From Terriglobus albidus (GTDB taxonomy: Bacteria; Acidobacteriota; Terriglobia; Terriglobales; Acidobacteriaceae): a stretch of 64,000 bases of DNA. The stretch is from contig NZ_CP042806.1 in the NCBI RefSeq assembly GCF_008000815.1, positions 2,480,001 through 2,544,000 on the forward strand. The letters are read 5' to 3'. Positions 18,801 through 27,200 of the stretch are shown one piece after another. Position 1 is the stretch's first letter. The number at the start of each line of letters is the position of its first letter. Under the pieces are notes generated by a model. That model was given only the letters and a program-made list of their open reading frames with translations. It made no database searches and was not told the origin of the DNA. A program made the translations under genes and the position numbers.

Positions 18801-19236
18801 CGCCGATCGTGCCGCTTTCTGTGTTGACTGTTGTGGCGTCGGCTTCGACGGATACAGTCTGTTGCGCGTTATCGACCTGCAGCTTCACATCGACTCGCAA
18901 CTGCTGACGCGCATCGAGGGTGATGTTCGTGATGGTGGTTGCGGCGAAGCCATCCGAGCTGGCAGTGACGGCATAAGTTCCGGGATTCAGATTGAGCACC
19001 TGAAACTCGCCCCCTGCGTCCGCTGTCGTATCGCGAGTGGAGTTGTCGTTCAGATTTTTGACATGCACAATCGCTCCCGGTAACACAGCTCCGGTGGAAT
19101 CCTGCACTGAGCCGATGAGGCTACCGAATGTTGATTGGGCGTGTGTCGGCGCGACAACAAGCAGGCCTGCCAGCAGGAGTGCAGTGAGCGCACGGGCCAG
19201 CCGACCGAATAGGTTACGACCCCCAAAAGTGTTCAT
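15871..19236 (-). CDS. TonB-dependent receptor (Oar-like)
   Basis: A 1,121-residue outer-membrane receptor. The signal peptide is MNTFGGRNLFGRLARALTAL plus a hydrophobic run ending THAQ. A carboxypeptidase-regulatory-like beta-sandwich (about residues 35-120; GSVQDSTGAVLPGA, LNPGTYAV) is followed by a plug (QYSVDGTSTVN, EFSQMADVTIITKSGANRF) and a long barrel ending in LALRLDF. The start at 19236 is chosen because AGGAG lies 7 nt upstream and a signal peptide begins there; the frame stays open to 19320. It is transcribed toward the fucosidase and diverges from the histidine kinase gene. The ligand is unknown; a carbohydrate is plausible from context. Confidence 0.93.
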   Translation of the reverse strand: MNTFGGRNLFGRLARALTALLLAGLLVVAPTHAQSTFGSLIGSVQDSTGAVLPGAIVHVKNLNDNSTRDTTADAGGEFQVLNLNPGTYAVTASSDGFAATTITNITLDARQQLRVDVKLQVDNAQQTVSVEADATTVNTESGTIGDTKKFNQVVQLPMNYRGGNDSPLAALVAVPGVQQDSSGNVSIGGGTSAQIQYSVDGTSTVNIRQNGALNNMNPSSELISEMKVTQFNNNAEFSQMADVTIITKSGANRFHGSAFEYLQNSAFDAKTWGFDSKAHKAYNTFGGSFSGPLRLPHVKPGTDKTFFFADYEGNRRRFTTPLVLSVPTAAMRSGNLNNVPGPAAVDPATGQAFANNQVPSNRLSAVSQSLLNNYVPLPNSGDGSNLTGNYRFQAPTPANINGYDLRIDRTLSDKQQLYGRWSWKNVDSTVTNNLLPTEVHRESNRNLILSHNYTIRPTLLNEARFGLTYYTAVVDFPISGASAVQQLGLQGLNLSDVPNVNAFPTFDFSDGTNFTPIGRDKTGTTRSQTLQFADNLTWVKGSHTMKFGVDFRRVRYTDLESFGGSNDFGAFTFNAATFSGNAFSDLLLGLPSKSYVARSGPDTKLHAYETGLYAQDEWHMTRYITFSAGLRWQALPPFVSENNNLGAFDPSNGGFILPNDGSARQEMLYTINGCPGVNASLPCAPIEKASQKGVGNGLREFYKGNFQPRLGIAYRPFGDSKTVLRAGFGIFTMTSLGQLSFNTTNINVGVVQTTANQQANGQPAFQFPNVNAPLTPQEAAGTGDFYQNVNLHFRDPQAAQWNFTVERQVTDAMGLRVSYVGMNSYRMGQTVDLNQQHASVTPNDYSKRPYPNWARILSSENAGGANYQALQTELNQRMSHGLLLQVNHTWAKNLSNAAGDAPSVFAPEVNYGVPVADRFNLRANRGNVVGTRRNRFLASAIYQLPFGRKRTFFSNMNSFGDALLGGWEISTVSMWQTGPYLTPTTSPSYDTANLNLVFRGAALRPDCIGNPIPSNRSLSNYFNINAFNPIPGAGRIGNCAVGSLVGPGTTAVAGGLSKTFPLRESLRMRFEATFTNLPNHPNFAPPAVNVSAPDSFGQITATQTAENSGNRTGQLALRLDF

Positions 19237-19244
19237 TATTTTCT

Positions 19245-19267
19245 CCTGACCATTTGTCCCGGTCAGG
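19245..19267 (-). promoter_or_regulatory. Hairpin overlapping the receptor ribosome binding site
   Basis: On the minus strand CCTGACC, nine bases and GGTCAGG form a 7-bp perfect stem. The 3' arm contains the AGG of the AGGAG Shine-Dalgarno, so the fold would partly hide the ribosome binding site. Confidence 0.4.
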
Positions 19268-19387
19268 ACGATTGAAGCTTCGTTTTCATCAGGGAGGCAT
19301 AAAGCTTCCGTTGTTACCAACGCGAAAGGCTTAACCTTTACGCATTTCTTATGTATTTCTGGCTAGTCTCTGAGGTGAAGGGTCCAT

Positions 19388-20827
19388 GTGAAGGCGCTTC
19401 GATCGAGATCGGTGCTGTGGACTGCGGCTACTTGCGGCGCGGTTGGATTGTTCGGTTTCGTCTTTGGCGATCGGCTCCAGCTTGCGTTCGCCTGCGTGAT
19501 CTATCTGTTGCTGACGATCATCGTGGCCTGGCAGGCAAGGTTCCGAGCCGCGGTGGTTACGGCTGTGTACGCAACGTTATGTCTCGACTATTTCTTTACC
19601 GAGCCGAAGAGAACGCTTCGACTCGTCTCGATTGCGGATTTCGCATCAGTGACTGCATTTGCTTCAGTAGCGCTGCTCGTGAGCCATCTCTCAAATCGAG
19701 TTCGGCAACAGGCAGAAGATCTGGTGCTGCAACGGGAGAGACAGCGAGCGTTGCACGAACTATCCGCGGCCGCTCTTCTTCTGGACTGGCGTGAAGCTTA
19801 TGGCGAGCATCTGGCATGGTTGGTGGAGCGGACCCTCAATACAGAAGGTGTATCGATCTGGACCGCGCGTGAAGAGCGGACGTGGGTGGCGGGGAATATC
19901 GATATTCCTGCAGACTCGCTACGCGCTACGTTTATGGCTGGAAAGGAATATGACCTTACGCGGAATGGAGTTGCGATCCGCCTGCTCAAATCGGGGACGC
20001 GGAATATCGGAGTTCTCTGCATCAGGTCGCAACAGGTAGATGCCCTCACCGTGGACTCGGTAGCGTCGATCATCTCGTCTTCACTGGAACGTGTACGGGC
20101 ACTTAGGAGCGAGGTAACCGCTCAATCAGAGCGCTTGTCGGAGCAGCTTCGTACCTCCGTGCTCGATGGCCTGGCCCATGCGTTTAAAACGCCCTTGACG
20201 ACGATCTCCGTTGCAAGCGCGGGATTGGCTGAAGTGGCAAACCTTCCTGAGGAGCAGCGCGGCGAACTACTGGCGCTGATCCGCAAGGAAGCTGATCGTC
20301 TGAACCTGATCACCGAACAGGTTCTGCGAACGGCGCGCCTGGAGTGGGATAAAGTGCTGACGCTCACCTGCGTGAATCTCGGGGTCCTTCTGGAAGAGAC
20401 GATCTCTGTCCTTGGAGAGCAGGCAGCCGGCAAGATAGAGGTCGTTCAGCAAACGCCACGCATGACGATCGAAGCTGATCGGGCGGTTCTCAAAATTGCG
20501 TTCGAGCAGATCCTTGAAAATGCCCTGAAGTATGGAGATCCGGGAGCGCGTGTGACCGTATCAATCGCAGTCCGGGAAAGCGCGGCGATGATCTCGATTC
20601 ATAACCACGGCTCTTATATCTCGCCGGAGGAACAGCAGCTCGTCTTTACGAAGTTCTATCGCAGTCCGACCGTAGTACATCGCGCCAGCGGAACAGGGAT
20701 CGGCCTCTCGGTGGCGCAGCACGCGGTGGTAGCCCATGGCGGGACGATCACGATCAAGAGCGATGAAGGCGAAGGCACGACCTTTGTCATCACATTGCCG
20801 ATCCAGGAAGGGGAAGGAGAATCATGA
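19388..20827 (+). CDS. KdpD-like membrane sensor histidine kinase, short form
   Basis: A 479-residue sensor kinase starting at GTG, with AAGG 6 nt upstream. Residues about 8-100 contain four hydrophobic segments and CLDYFFTEPKRTL, characteristic of the KdpD DUF4118 membrane domain. A GAF-like region (about 120-240) follows. The HisKA phosphoacceptor is His264 in GLAHAFKTPL. The ATPase has N-box ILENALKYGD and G-box GTGIGLSVAQHAV. Compared with E. coli KdpD (about 890 residues) it lacks the whole N-terminal cytoplasmic KdpD/USP portion. It overlaps the response regulator by ATGA. No kdpFABC genes are present, so a role in potassium control is not shown. Confidence 0.88.
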   Translation: MKALRSRSVLWTAATCGAVGLFGFVFGDRLQLAFACVIYLLLTIIVAWQARFRAAVVTAVYATLCLDYFFTEPKRTLRLVSIADFASVTAFASVALLVSHLSNRVRQQAEDLVLQRERQRALHELSAAALLLDWREAYGEHLAWLVERTLNTEGVSIWTAREERTWVAGNIDIPADSLRATFMAGKEYDLTRNGVAIRLLKSGTRNIGVLCIRSQQVDALTVDSVASIISSSLERVRALRSEVTAQSERLSEQLRTSVLDGLAHAFKTPLTTISVASAGLAEVANLPEEQRGELLALIRKEADRLNLITEQVLRTARLEWDKVLTLTCVNLGVLLEETISVLGEQAAGKIEVVQQTPRMTIEADRAVLKIAFEQILENALKYGDPGARVTVSIAVRESAAMISIHNHGSYISPEEQQLVFTKFYRSPTVVHRASGTGIGLSVAQHAVVAHGGTITIKSDEGEGTTFVITLPIQEGEGES

Positions 20828-21525
20828 AGAGATCCATCATGATTGTGGAGGATGATGAATCGTTACGGCTGAGTCTGTCGAAGACTCTTGCGGCGATGGG
20901 GCTGGAAGTGATCCAGGCTTCGAGCGGAGAACAGGCTCTTGAGTCCCTCAGCGATCATCCGCATGCGTGTGACGTCGTTCTTCTGGATCTGAATATGCCA
21001 GGGCTGGGGGGAGTTGCAACGTGCCGTCGGATACGTGAGTCATATCCCTTGCTCGGCATCATCGTCTTGACGGTGCGTGACCGTGAAGACGATAAGATCA
21101 TCGCTCTCGATGCAGGAGCGGATGATTATGTGACAAAGCCGTTTCCCCTGGGAGAGCTCTTTGCGCGCATCCGCGCCGCATTTCGCCGGGCCAAGCTGAT
21201 TGAGACAGACCGCGAGGCTCCCATCGAGAGCGCAGAGATACTGATCGATCCGGCACAGCATCGTGTCGTGAAGCGTGGAGAACCTGTCCACCTCACACCC
21301 AAGGAGTTCGATCTTCTCCATCTGTTGATGCGTCACCTGGGGCGTCCGCTTTCGCATCATCTCCTGCTTACGTCCGTCTGGGGGCCGGAATATGGCAACG
21401 AGCGAGAGTATCTGCGCACCTACATAAACCAGCTTCGCCGGAAGATCGAAGATGAGCCGGCCCGGCCAAGGTATATCTTGACCGAAAATTACATCGGCTA
21501 CCGCTTTAACGATCTTGCCGGCTGA
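20824..21525 (+). CDS. KdpE-like OmpR-family response regulator
   Basis: A 233-residue two-domain regulator. The receiver domain has acidic residues VEDDE near the start, phosphoacceptor Asp55 in VVLLDLNMPG, and the Lys of VTKPF. The winged-helix domain (about 130-230) contains LTPKEFDLLHLL, VWGPEYGNEREYLRTYI and ILTENYIGYRF, closely matching KdpE. Its ATG lies within the kinase stop (ATGA), so the two are translationally coupled. Targets in the window are unknown; the receptor promoter across the divergent region is the nearest candidate. Confidence 0.92.
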   Translation: MKRSIMIVEDDESLRLSLSKTLAAMGLEVIQASSGEQALESLSDHPHACDVVLLDLNMPGLGGVATCRRIRESYPLLGIIVLTVRDREDDKIIALDAGADDYVTKPFPLGELFARIRAAFRRAKLIETDREAPIESAEILIDPAQHRVVKRGEPVHLTPKEFDLLHLLMRHLGRPLSHHLLLTSVWGPEYGNEREYLRTYINQLRRKIEDEPARPRYILTENYIGYRFNDLAG

Positions 21526-21578
21526 CTCTTTATGCCTTCTTCATCGCTTTCTTTAGAAGCTGATCGAAGGAGATTTAT

Positions 21579-21959
21579 ATGTTCGTCCGGTTACCAGTCC
21601 TGACTGTTTTAGCGTGTGTACTTCTTGCAGGGAGTGGAGGGAATGCGCAGCAGGTGGAGCACCTGTCACCCCGGGAGGCTAAGCTCCTGGCACAGACCGC
21701 ACATACGAGCGTGGATTTTGAAAAGCTGGCGGACTACTTCCACGCACAATCGCTCCGTTTCCAGAAGCGTGCCGCTGACGAGGAAATTATTATGCGCCGA
21801 GAGGCGGAACATATGTCCGGAACAAAGTATCCGTCCAGCTACGAGACGGCGCATCGCCTCCACGATTACTACCGGCAACGCGCCCAGGATGCAGCCGCGA
21901 ACGCCGCCGCATACGAACGCAGGAGCCAGGCTTCGGGGGCGGCTACCGCATCACGGTAG
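21579..21959 (+). CDS. Small secreted helical protein, unknown function
   Basis: A 126-residue protein with a clear signal peptide (MFVRLPVLTVLACVLLAGSG, then GNAQQ) and a charged, mostly helical mature part rich in Ala, Arg, Glu and His (EKLADYFHAQSLRFQKRAAD, TAHRLHDYYRQRAQDAAANA). AAGGAG at 21567-21572 is well placed. It starts 53 bp after the response regulator and may share its transcript. I do not recognise a domain. The periodicity suggests a periplasmic coiled-coil or stress-type protein. Confidence 0.7.
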   Translation: MFVRLPVLTVLACVLLAGSGGNAQQVEHLSPREAKLLAQTAHTSVDFEKLADYFHAQSLRFQKRAADEEIIMRREAEHMSGTKYPSSYETAHRLHDYYRQRAQDAAANAAAYERRSQASGAATASR

Positions 21960-22067
21960 GTGGCGGCTGTGCTGATGCTTGTTGCGGCGAAAACGAGGTT
22001 CTCTGCATACGTTTGTGCATATCTCGGTTAGGATGAAGGCAATTCTTTCCTTATCCGGGGCTGGTGC

Positions 22068-23108
22068 ATGGCGATCCGTCTTCAAGACATCGCAGACGAT
22101 CTGAAATTGTCGAAGATGACGATCTCAAAGGTCCTTCGGGGCCAGACAGACGTCAGCGAAGAGACCAAGGCGCGTGTTCTAAAGCGCGTGCAGGAGCTCA
22201 ACTACCGGCCTAATATCTCGGCGCGCGGTCTGAGGACCGGCCAGACCTTTACTATTGGCCTGGCGCTTCCTTCGCTGCAGGACTCCACCTCGGCACAGAT
22301 AGTCGCTGGCGTGAACGAGGGGGTACGTCCGCACGGCTATAGTGTCGTGATTACGTCAGCGGATGGCGATGCGGAACGGGAAGAGCGCGAGGTCGAGCTG
22401 CATCTTTCCAGGCAGGTTGATGCACTGCTGCTCTGCCTGCGGGGTGATGCTTCCGATTTGCCCCAGGTGCTGGAAACGACAACCGTCCCCGTTGTATTGA
22501 TCGGATATCCGCCTGCGCGCTTCAACGGGATCAGCGTTGCGATCCGGGAGACTGAAGTTGGGCAGATCGCCGTACAGCACCTGCTGGAGCACCGATGTCG
22601 GCGGATCGCCTATCTGCGCGGACCGCGTACTCCCATTGGGGATATGCGGTTCACCGGCTTCCTGGAAGAGATGCGAAGTGCGGAACTTGCCGTGAAACAG
22701 GAGTGGATCCTGGAGCCCCAGCCGGGAGAGACCGGCTATCGCAGCGGTTATGACGCCATGCAACGACTCATGGCAGCAAAAACGATTCCGGATGGGGTAA
22801 TGACTTACAACGACCTGCAGGCGATCGGTGTAAGAGATGCTGCCTTGGAGGCCGGTCTGGAGGTTCCACGGCAGCTACGCATCCTGGGCTGCGGCAATAC
22901 GCTGCCTCTCTGCGAAACGGGACTTACTCTCTCAAGCATCGATCTTGCTTACCGCGAGCTTGGAAAACGGGCGGCCAAGATTGCCCTGCGCGGCATTGGG
23001 GAAAAGGGAAATGGAACGGCGCAGCGCTCGGTCTCTCTTTCTCCGCGCATCGTGCCAAGAAGCTCCACGGGCGAGTGGGTTCCGACGGAAAGGAAAAAGA
23101 CGAAATGA
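22068..23108 (+). CDS. LacI-family transcriptional regulator
   Basis: A 346-residue repressor. The N-terminal helix-turn-helix reads MAIRLQDIADDLKLSKMTIS, followed by the hinge region NYRPNISARGLRTG. The periplasmic-binding-protein-like effector domain runs from about residue 60 to the end (IGLALPSLQD, YNDLQAIGVRDAALEAGLEV). It overlaps the PfkB kinase by ATGA, so the regulator and kinase are made together, ahead of the operator at 24146-24171. The effector is likely a sugar or phospho-sugar handled by the operon. Confidence 0.93.
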   Translation: MAIRLQDIADDLKLSKMTISKVLRGQTDVSEETKARVLKRVQELNYRPNISARGLRTGQTFTIGLALPSLQDSTSAQIVAGVNEGVRPHGYSVVITSADGDAEREEREVELHLSRQVDALLLCLRGDASDLPQVLETTTVPVVLIGYPPARFNGISVAIRETEVGQIAVQHLLEHRCRRIAYLRGPRTPIGDMRFTGFLEEMRSAELAVKQEWILEPQPGETGYRSGYDAMQRLMAAKTIPDGVMTYNDLQAIGVRDAALEAGLEVPRQLRILGCGNTLPLCETGLTLSSIDLAYRELGKRAAKIALRGIGEKGNGTAQRSVSLSPRIVPRSSTGEWVPTERKKTK

Positions 23109-24100
23109 GCAATACCAGCAGAAAGACGCGCACTGGCGCTGCCAAGAAGTTCGACCTGGTGATCTTTGGCGAGTTCTTTTCCGACATGATCTTCTACCAG
23201 TTGCGTAACCAGCCGCGTTTTGGCGAAGAGGTAAAGACCGATAGCTTCCTCATTGCTCCAGGCGGCGGTTTAGCCCGCGCAGCAATTGCCGCCAGCAGGC
23301 TCGGCTCTGCCACCGGAATCGTGACTCGCGTTGGAACCGACGCTGCAAGTCTGCCCACATGGAATGCTCTGATGGCGGAAGGACTGGATGTCAGCGCCTG
23401 TGAGATTAACAAAGACTATGCCACGGCGTTGACGGTTTCGATGGCCTACCGTTCCAACCGGATGATGGTGACGCATGATCCGATCAATCAGCGGCTGGAA
23501 GATCTGCTCTCCAGTTCCGCGGTACAGCAGAAGCTGCATCGCGCGCGGCATGTACACTTCGCCTGCGCGCTACGTCGTCCGAAGCAATGGATCCCGGTGT
23601 TGAAGCAGCTGCGAGAAGCCGGCATTACAGTATCCGCCGACTTCGGCTGGAATCCCGATCTGTCGCCCTCGCAAATCCACTCCATCGTGCGTCACTGCGA
23701 ATTCATCTTTCCCAACGAGAACGAAGCAAAGGCTATTACTGGGGCAGGTGATGCGGTGCGGGCCTTGGAGAAGCTGCAGGAGTGGGTCCGGGTGCCTGTC
23801 ATCAAACTCGGCCGCCGCGGCGCCATGCTGATGGCCGATGGCAAGATCTATCGGGAACCGGCATTGCCTATCGCAGTGGTGGATGCAACCGGTGCTGGGG
23901 ATGCATTCGACGGTGGTTTCCTGCATGCCTTTCTTCACGGATCGGACTGGGCCGATTGCCTGCGGGCGGGAAATATCTGCGGAAGCCTGTCGTCGGCCTA
24001 TCCTGGCGGCTCGCACGGTTTGCCCGATCCGAAGGAGTTTCGCCACTATATGGCGCAGGGGAGCGGCCGTTCGGGGCGAGTAAGAGCGCGAAGCCGATAA
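23105..24100 (+). CDS. PfkB-family carbohydrate kinase (first of two)
   Basis: A 331-residue ribokinase-fold kinase that should transfer phosphate from ATP to a sugar hydroxyl. The N-terminal sugar-binding region contains GEFFSDMIFY and APGGGLARAAIAASRLGS. The C-terminal PfkB signature is VVDATGAGDAFDGGFLHA, in which the Asp of GAGDAF is the catalytic base and the GAG forms the anion hole. The start at 23105 is fixed by the ATGA overlap with the LacI gene. The second PfkB kinase at 31824 shares the family motifs but differs in the substrate region, so the two may act on different sugars or sequential steps. Confidence 0.9.
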   Translation: MSNTSRKTRTGAAKKFDLVIFGEFFSDMIFYQLRNQPRFGEEVKTDSFLIAPGGGLARAAIAASRLGSATGIVTRVGTDAASLPTWNALMAEGLDVSACEINKDYATALTVSMAYRSNRMMVTHDPINQRLEDLLSSSAVQQKLHRARHVHFACALRRPKQWIPVLKQLREAGITVSADFGWNPDLSPSQIHSIVRHCEFIFPNENEAKAITGAGDAVRALEKLQEWVRVPVIKLGRRGAMLMADGKIYREPALPIAVVDATGAGDAFDGGFLHAFLHGSDWADCLRAGNICGSLSSAYPGGSHGLPDPKEFRHYMAQGSGRSGRVRARSR

Positions 24101-24118
24101 AAAATCCATAAAAATTTG

Positions 24119-24148
24119 TTGACAGGGAAAGTTTGGCGGCTTTACGTT
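24119..24148 (+). promoter_or_regulatory. Sigma70-like promoter of the receptor operon
   Basis: TTGACA (24119-24124), an 18-bp spacer and TACGTT (24143-24148) fit a sigma70-type promoter. The -35 box is perfect; the -10 keeps only T1, A2 and T6 of the consensus. It lies between the PfkB stop and the TonB receptor start. Confidence 0.6.
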
Positions 24149-24171
24149 ACCGATAACGATACCGATATCGG
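24146..24171 (+). promoter_or_regulatory. Candidate LacI-family operator
   Basis: The site holds GTTACCGATAAC (24146-24157, inverted GTTA/TAAC) and the perfect 10-bp palindrome CCGATATCGG (24162-24171). TACCGATA is repeated at 24148 and 24160. It overlaps the -10 box and the presumed transcription start, the standard position for repression. The LacI regulator encoded two genes upstream is the natural candidate. Confidence 0.6.
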
Positions 24172-24246
24172 AACGCCGGGAGCCTGGTTCCGTCACCCTT
24201 GTTGCAGGGGCTGCTTCCGGTTAATCCGCTCCTTAGGAGGCAGTCG

Positions 24247-27200
24247 ATGAGCTCGTTTGTCACTGTGGTCCCCGCATTCTCCAACATCTTTTCCCGGACG
24301 GTCCTGATTCGCCTCCTTCTCCCTCTGTGTCTTCTTCTCGGAGCCGTCCACGCACATGCTCAGCTCGACAATGGATCGATTACCGGTACGGTGCGCGACG
24401 CCAGCGGCGCGGTGATCCCCAGCGCTTCCGTGACCATCCGTAACATAGCCACCGGCGTCACCACGACGCTGATAACCAACCAGGATGGCGTGTACCAGGC
24501 GCTCGCCCTCATTCCTGGAACATATGAAGTTGAGGTTGCGTCCCCCGGCTTCGGTAACTCGAAGCAGACCGGAATCGACGTACACGTCAAGACACGTGCG
24601 CAGGTCGATTTTGAGCTGAAGGCAGGCAGCCAGAACGATACGGTGGAGGTCAGCGCCGAGGTTCTTGGCCTGCAGACGCAGTCTGCTGATGTAGGTAACG
24701 TGGTCAGCACAACCCAGATCAACGATCTTCCGCTAAACGCCCGCCGTTATGCGGACCTGGCGCTGCTGGAACCAGGCATCTTCAAGAATCCGGCAGTGGC
24801 GAATAGTGCGCCAGACCGCTTCAGCTCCAATGGCAACCTGGAAACCCAGAACTACTTTGCCCTGGATGGCGTGGACAACAACTCCGGATCGACCAATCTG
24901 CAGGAGGGCTCGGTGCAGAACGTGCAGCCTCCGCCGGATGCGATCCAGGAGTTCCGTCTGCAGACACGTACCTACTCGGTGGAGTTCGGCACTTCTGCCG
25001 GAGCGGTGGTGAATGCCTCCACCAAGAGCGGTACCAACGCCTTCCACGGCAGTGCATGGGAATATGCTCGCAACAGCGTCTTCGACGCCAATAGCTGGGC
25101 CAACAATCATGCAACACCCAAGGTTGCGAAGGGTAATTTCAGCCAGAATCAGTTCGGTGGAACCATCGGTGGCCCGATTCGTCACGACCGCCTGTTCTTC
25201 TTCGGCGACTACCAAGGGCTGCGCAGCACGCAACAGACGACAGTTTTGTCGGTTGTTCCCTCGGCAGCAATGAAATCGGGTGATTTGAGTGAGGTTGCGG
25301 CTTACAATCCGACGGGCACCCTTCCGGGACAAATAGGTTGCATCGTTCTTAAAGTGGTCAATCCGAATTGCATTGATCCTGTAGCACGACGCGTTCTTGC
25401 GTTACTTCCCGATCCGAATAACATCCAGAGCCTGAATAACAGATGGGACGGTTCGAGCAACTACAGGTTTAGCTATCAGCTTCCCCAGCAGGTGAACTCG
25501 TTCGACACGCGCATTGATCAGAAGATCAGCGAGCGTCACTCGATCTTTGGCCGCTACAGTTTTTTGGACCAGCACCGCCAGGATCCGCCGTGGACGTCAA
25601 ACCCGACGGTCGGCAATGGCGGGTTCGCAACCGACTACAAGATCCGCAATCAGGGGCTTGCACTGGGATGGACGACAGTCTTCTCGTCCTCTGCTGTAAA
25701 TCAGGCGCGTTTTGGGTGGAGCCGCGACAGTGCGCATAGCGATCCCATTGGACTCACCTTGGGAGCATCGGCTGCAGGCGATGTCGGGCTCTCAGGCGTT
25801 CCAGTTTCTTCCTACGCCGCTGGCCTGCCGCCCATGAGTATCTCCGGCGGTTTTCGAAGGATTGGCGTGGATCTGTACCGTCCACAGTTTCAGGCAGCGC
25901 AGGTGTATCAGTTCCTGGATACCTTCACCAAGTTGAAGGGGAATCACAGCCTGATGTTTGGCTATGAGTATCACCGCAACACGTCGACCTTCCTCGATCT
26001 GCAGGCTCCGCAGGGCTATATGGGTTTCTCTGGTCTGTTTACCAATAGCAATGGATTTGGTTTTGCGGACTTCCTGTTGGGCAATGTGAATCAGACCATC
26101 TACAACAGCGCACTGGTCGTCCATAACTTCTTGTATGGCAACTCCTTTTTCGGGCAGGACACCTGGCGTGCAACGCGGAACCTGACCATTACGTATGGAA
26201 CCCGCTATGAGTTGTATTCGCCGATGCTGAACCGGACCAATCAGCTCTCGAACTTCAACACTGCTAATGGCGGATCACTGGCGGTGGCGAGTAGTGGCGG
26301 ATGGGCGCAGCGAGCCCTCATCAATCCGGACAAGAACAACTTTGCTCCGCGCGTCGGCTTCAGCTACCAGGCGACCGATAAGATCGTTCTGCGTGGCGGA
26401 TACGGTGTCTTCTACCAGTACATCAACCGTATCGGCTCTGAGTCGCAGTTAGCTCAAAACCAACCGTTCCTGAAGTTCGTGAACGACTCCCGCACAATCT
26501 CCGGAAGCTCGCCGGTCTTCTTCCTGCGGAACGGCTTCCCGGGAGCGACGTATGCCAATGCGACAACGCCGCTCTACATCCAGAAGACAAACTGGCAGGA
26601 CCCAAATCAGCGCACCAGCTATGTCCAACAGATGAGTTTTGGACCGCAGATTCAGTTGCCCAGCAATATGGTGCTGGAGACCATATGGGTAGGGAACTTC
26701 GGACACAAGATGAACCGCCTGCGGAACGCCAACCAGGGGCTGATTACGGGCTATACGGGCTCAACTCCGAACGTGGTCTTTCCCTATGCCAACCTGAACT
26801 CCGGCACTCTGCATGCCTTCCTCGAGCAGGCGACCAACGACGGCAACACCAATTATCACGGTCTTGTCGCCAGCCTGCGGCGGCCCATGAAGAATGGTCT
26901 GGCGTACCAGTTCAGCTATACCTGGGCGCATGCCTTCAGCGACTATGCGGATAACCTTACTGCCGGTTCCACACCGCAGAACGCTTATGACTATGCGCAT
27001 GAGTACTCGCAGTCGCCCTTCGACCAGCGTCATCGCTTTGTGGCGAACGCGCAGTGGAAGCTGCCGATCGGACGTAATGGCCTAGTGCTGAACAATGGCT
27101 CGACGGCATCCAAGCTGGTCGGTGGCTGGCAGCTCAATGCCATCGTTACGATGGAGGCGGGAAACCCCTTCAACGTGACAGCCACTGACTTTACGCAGAC

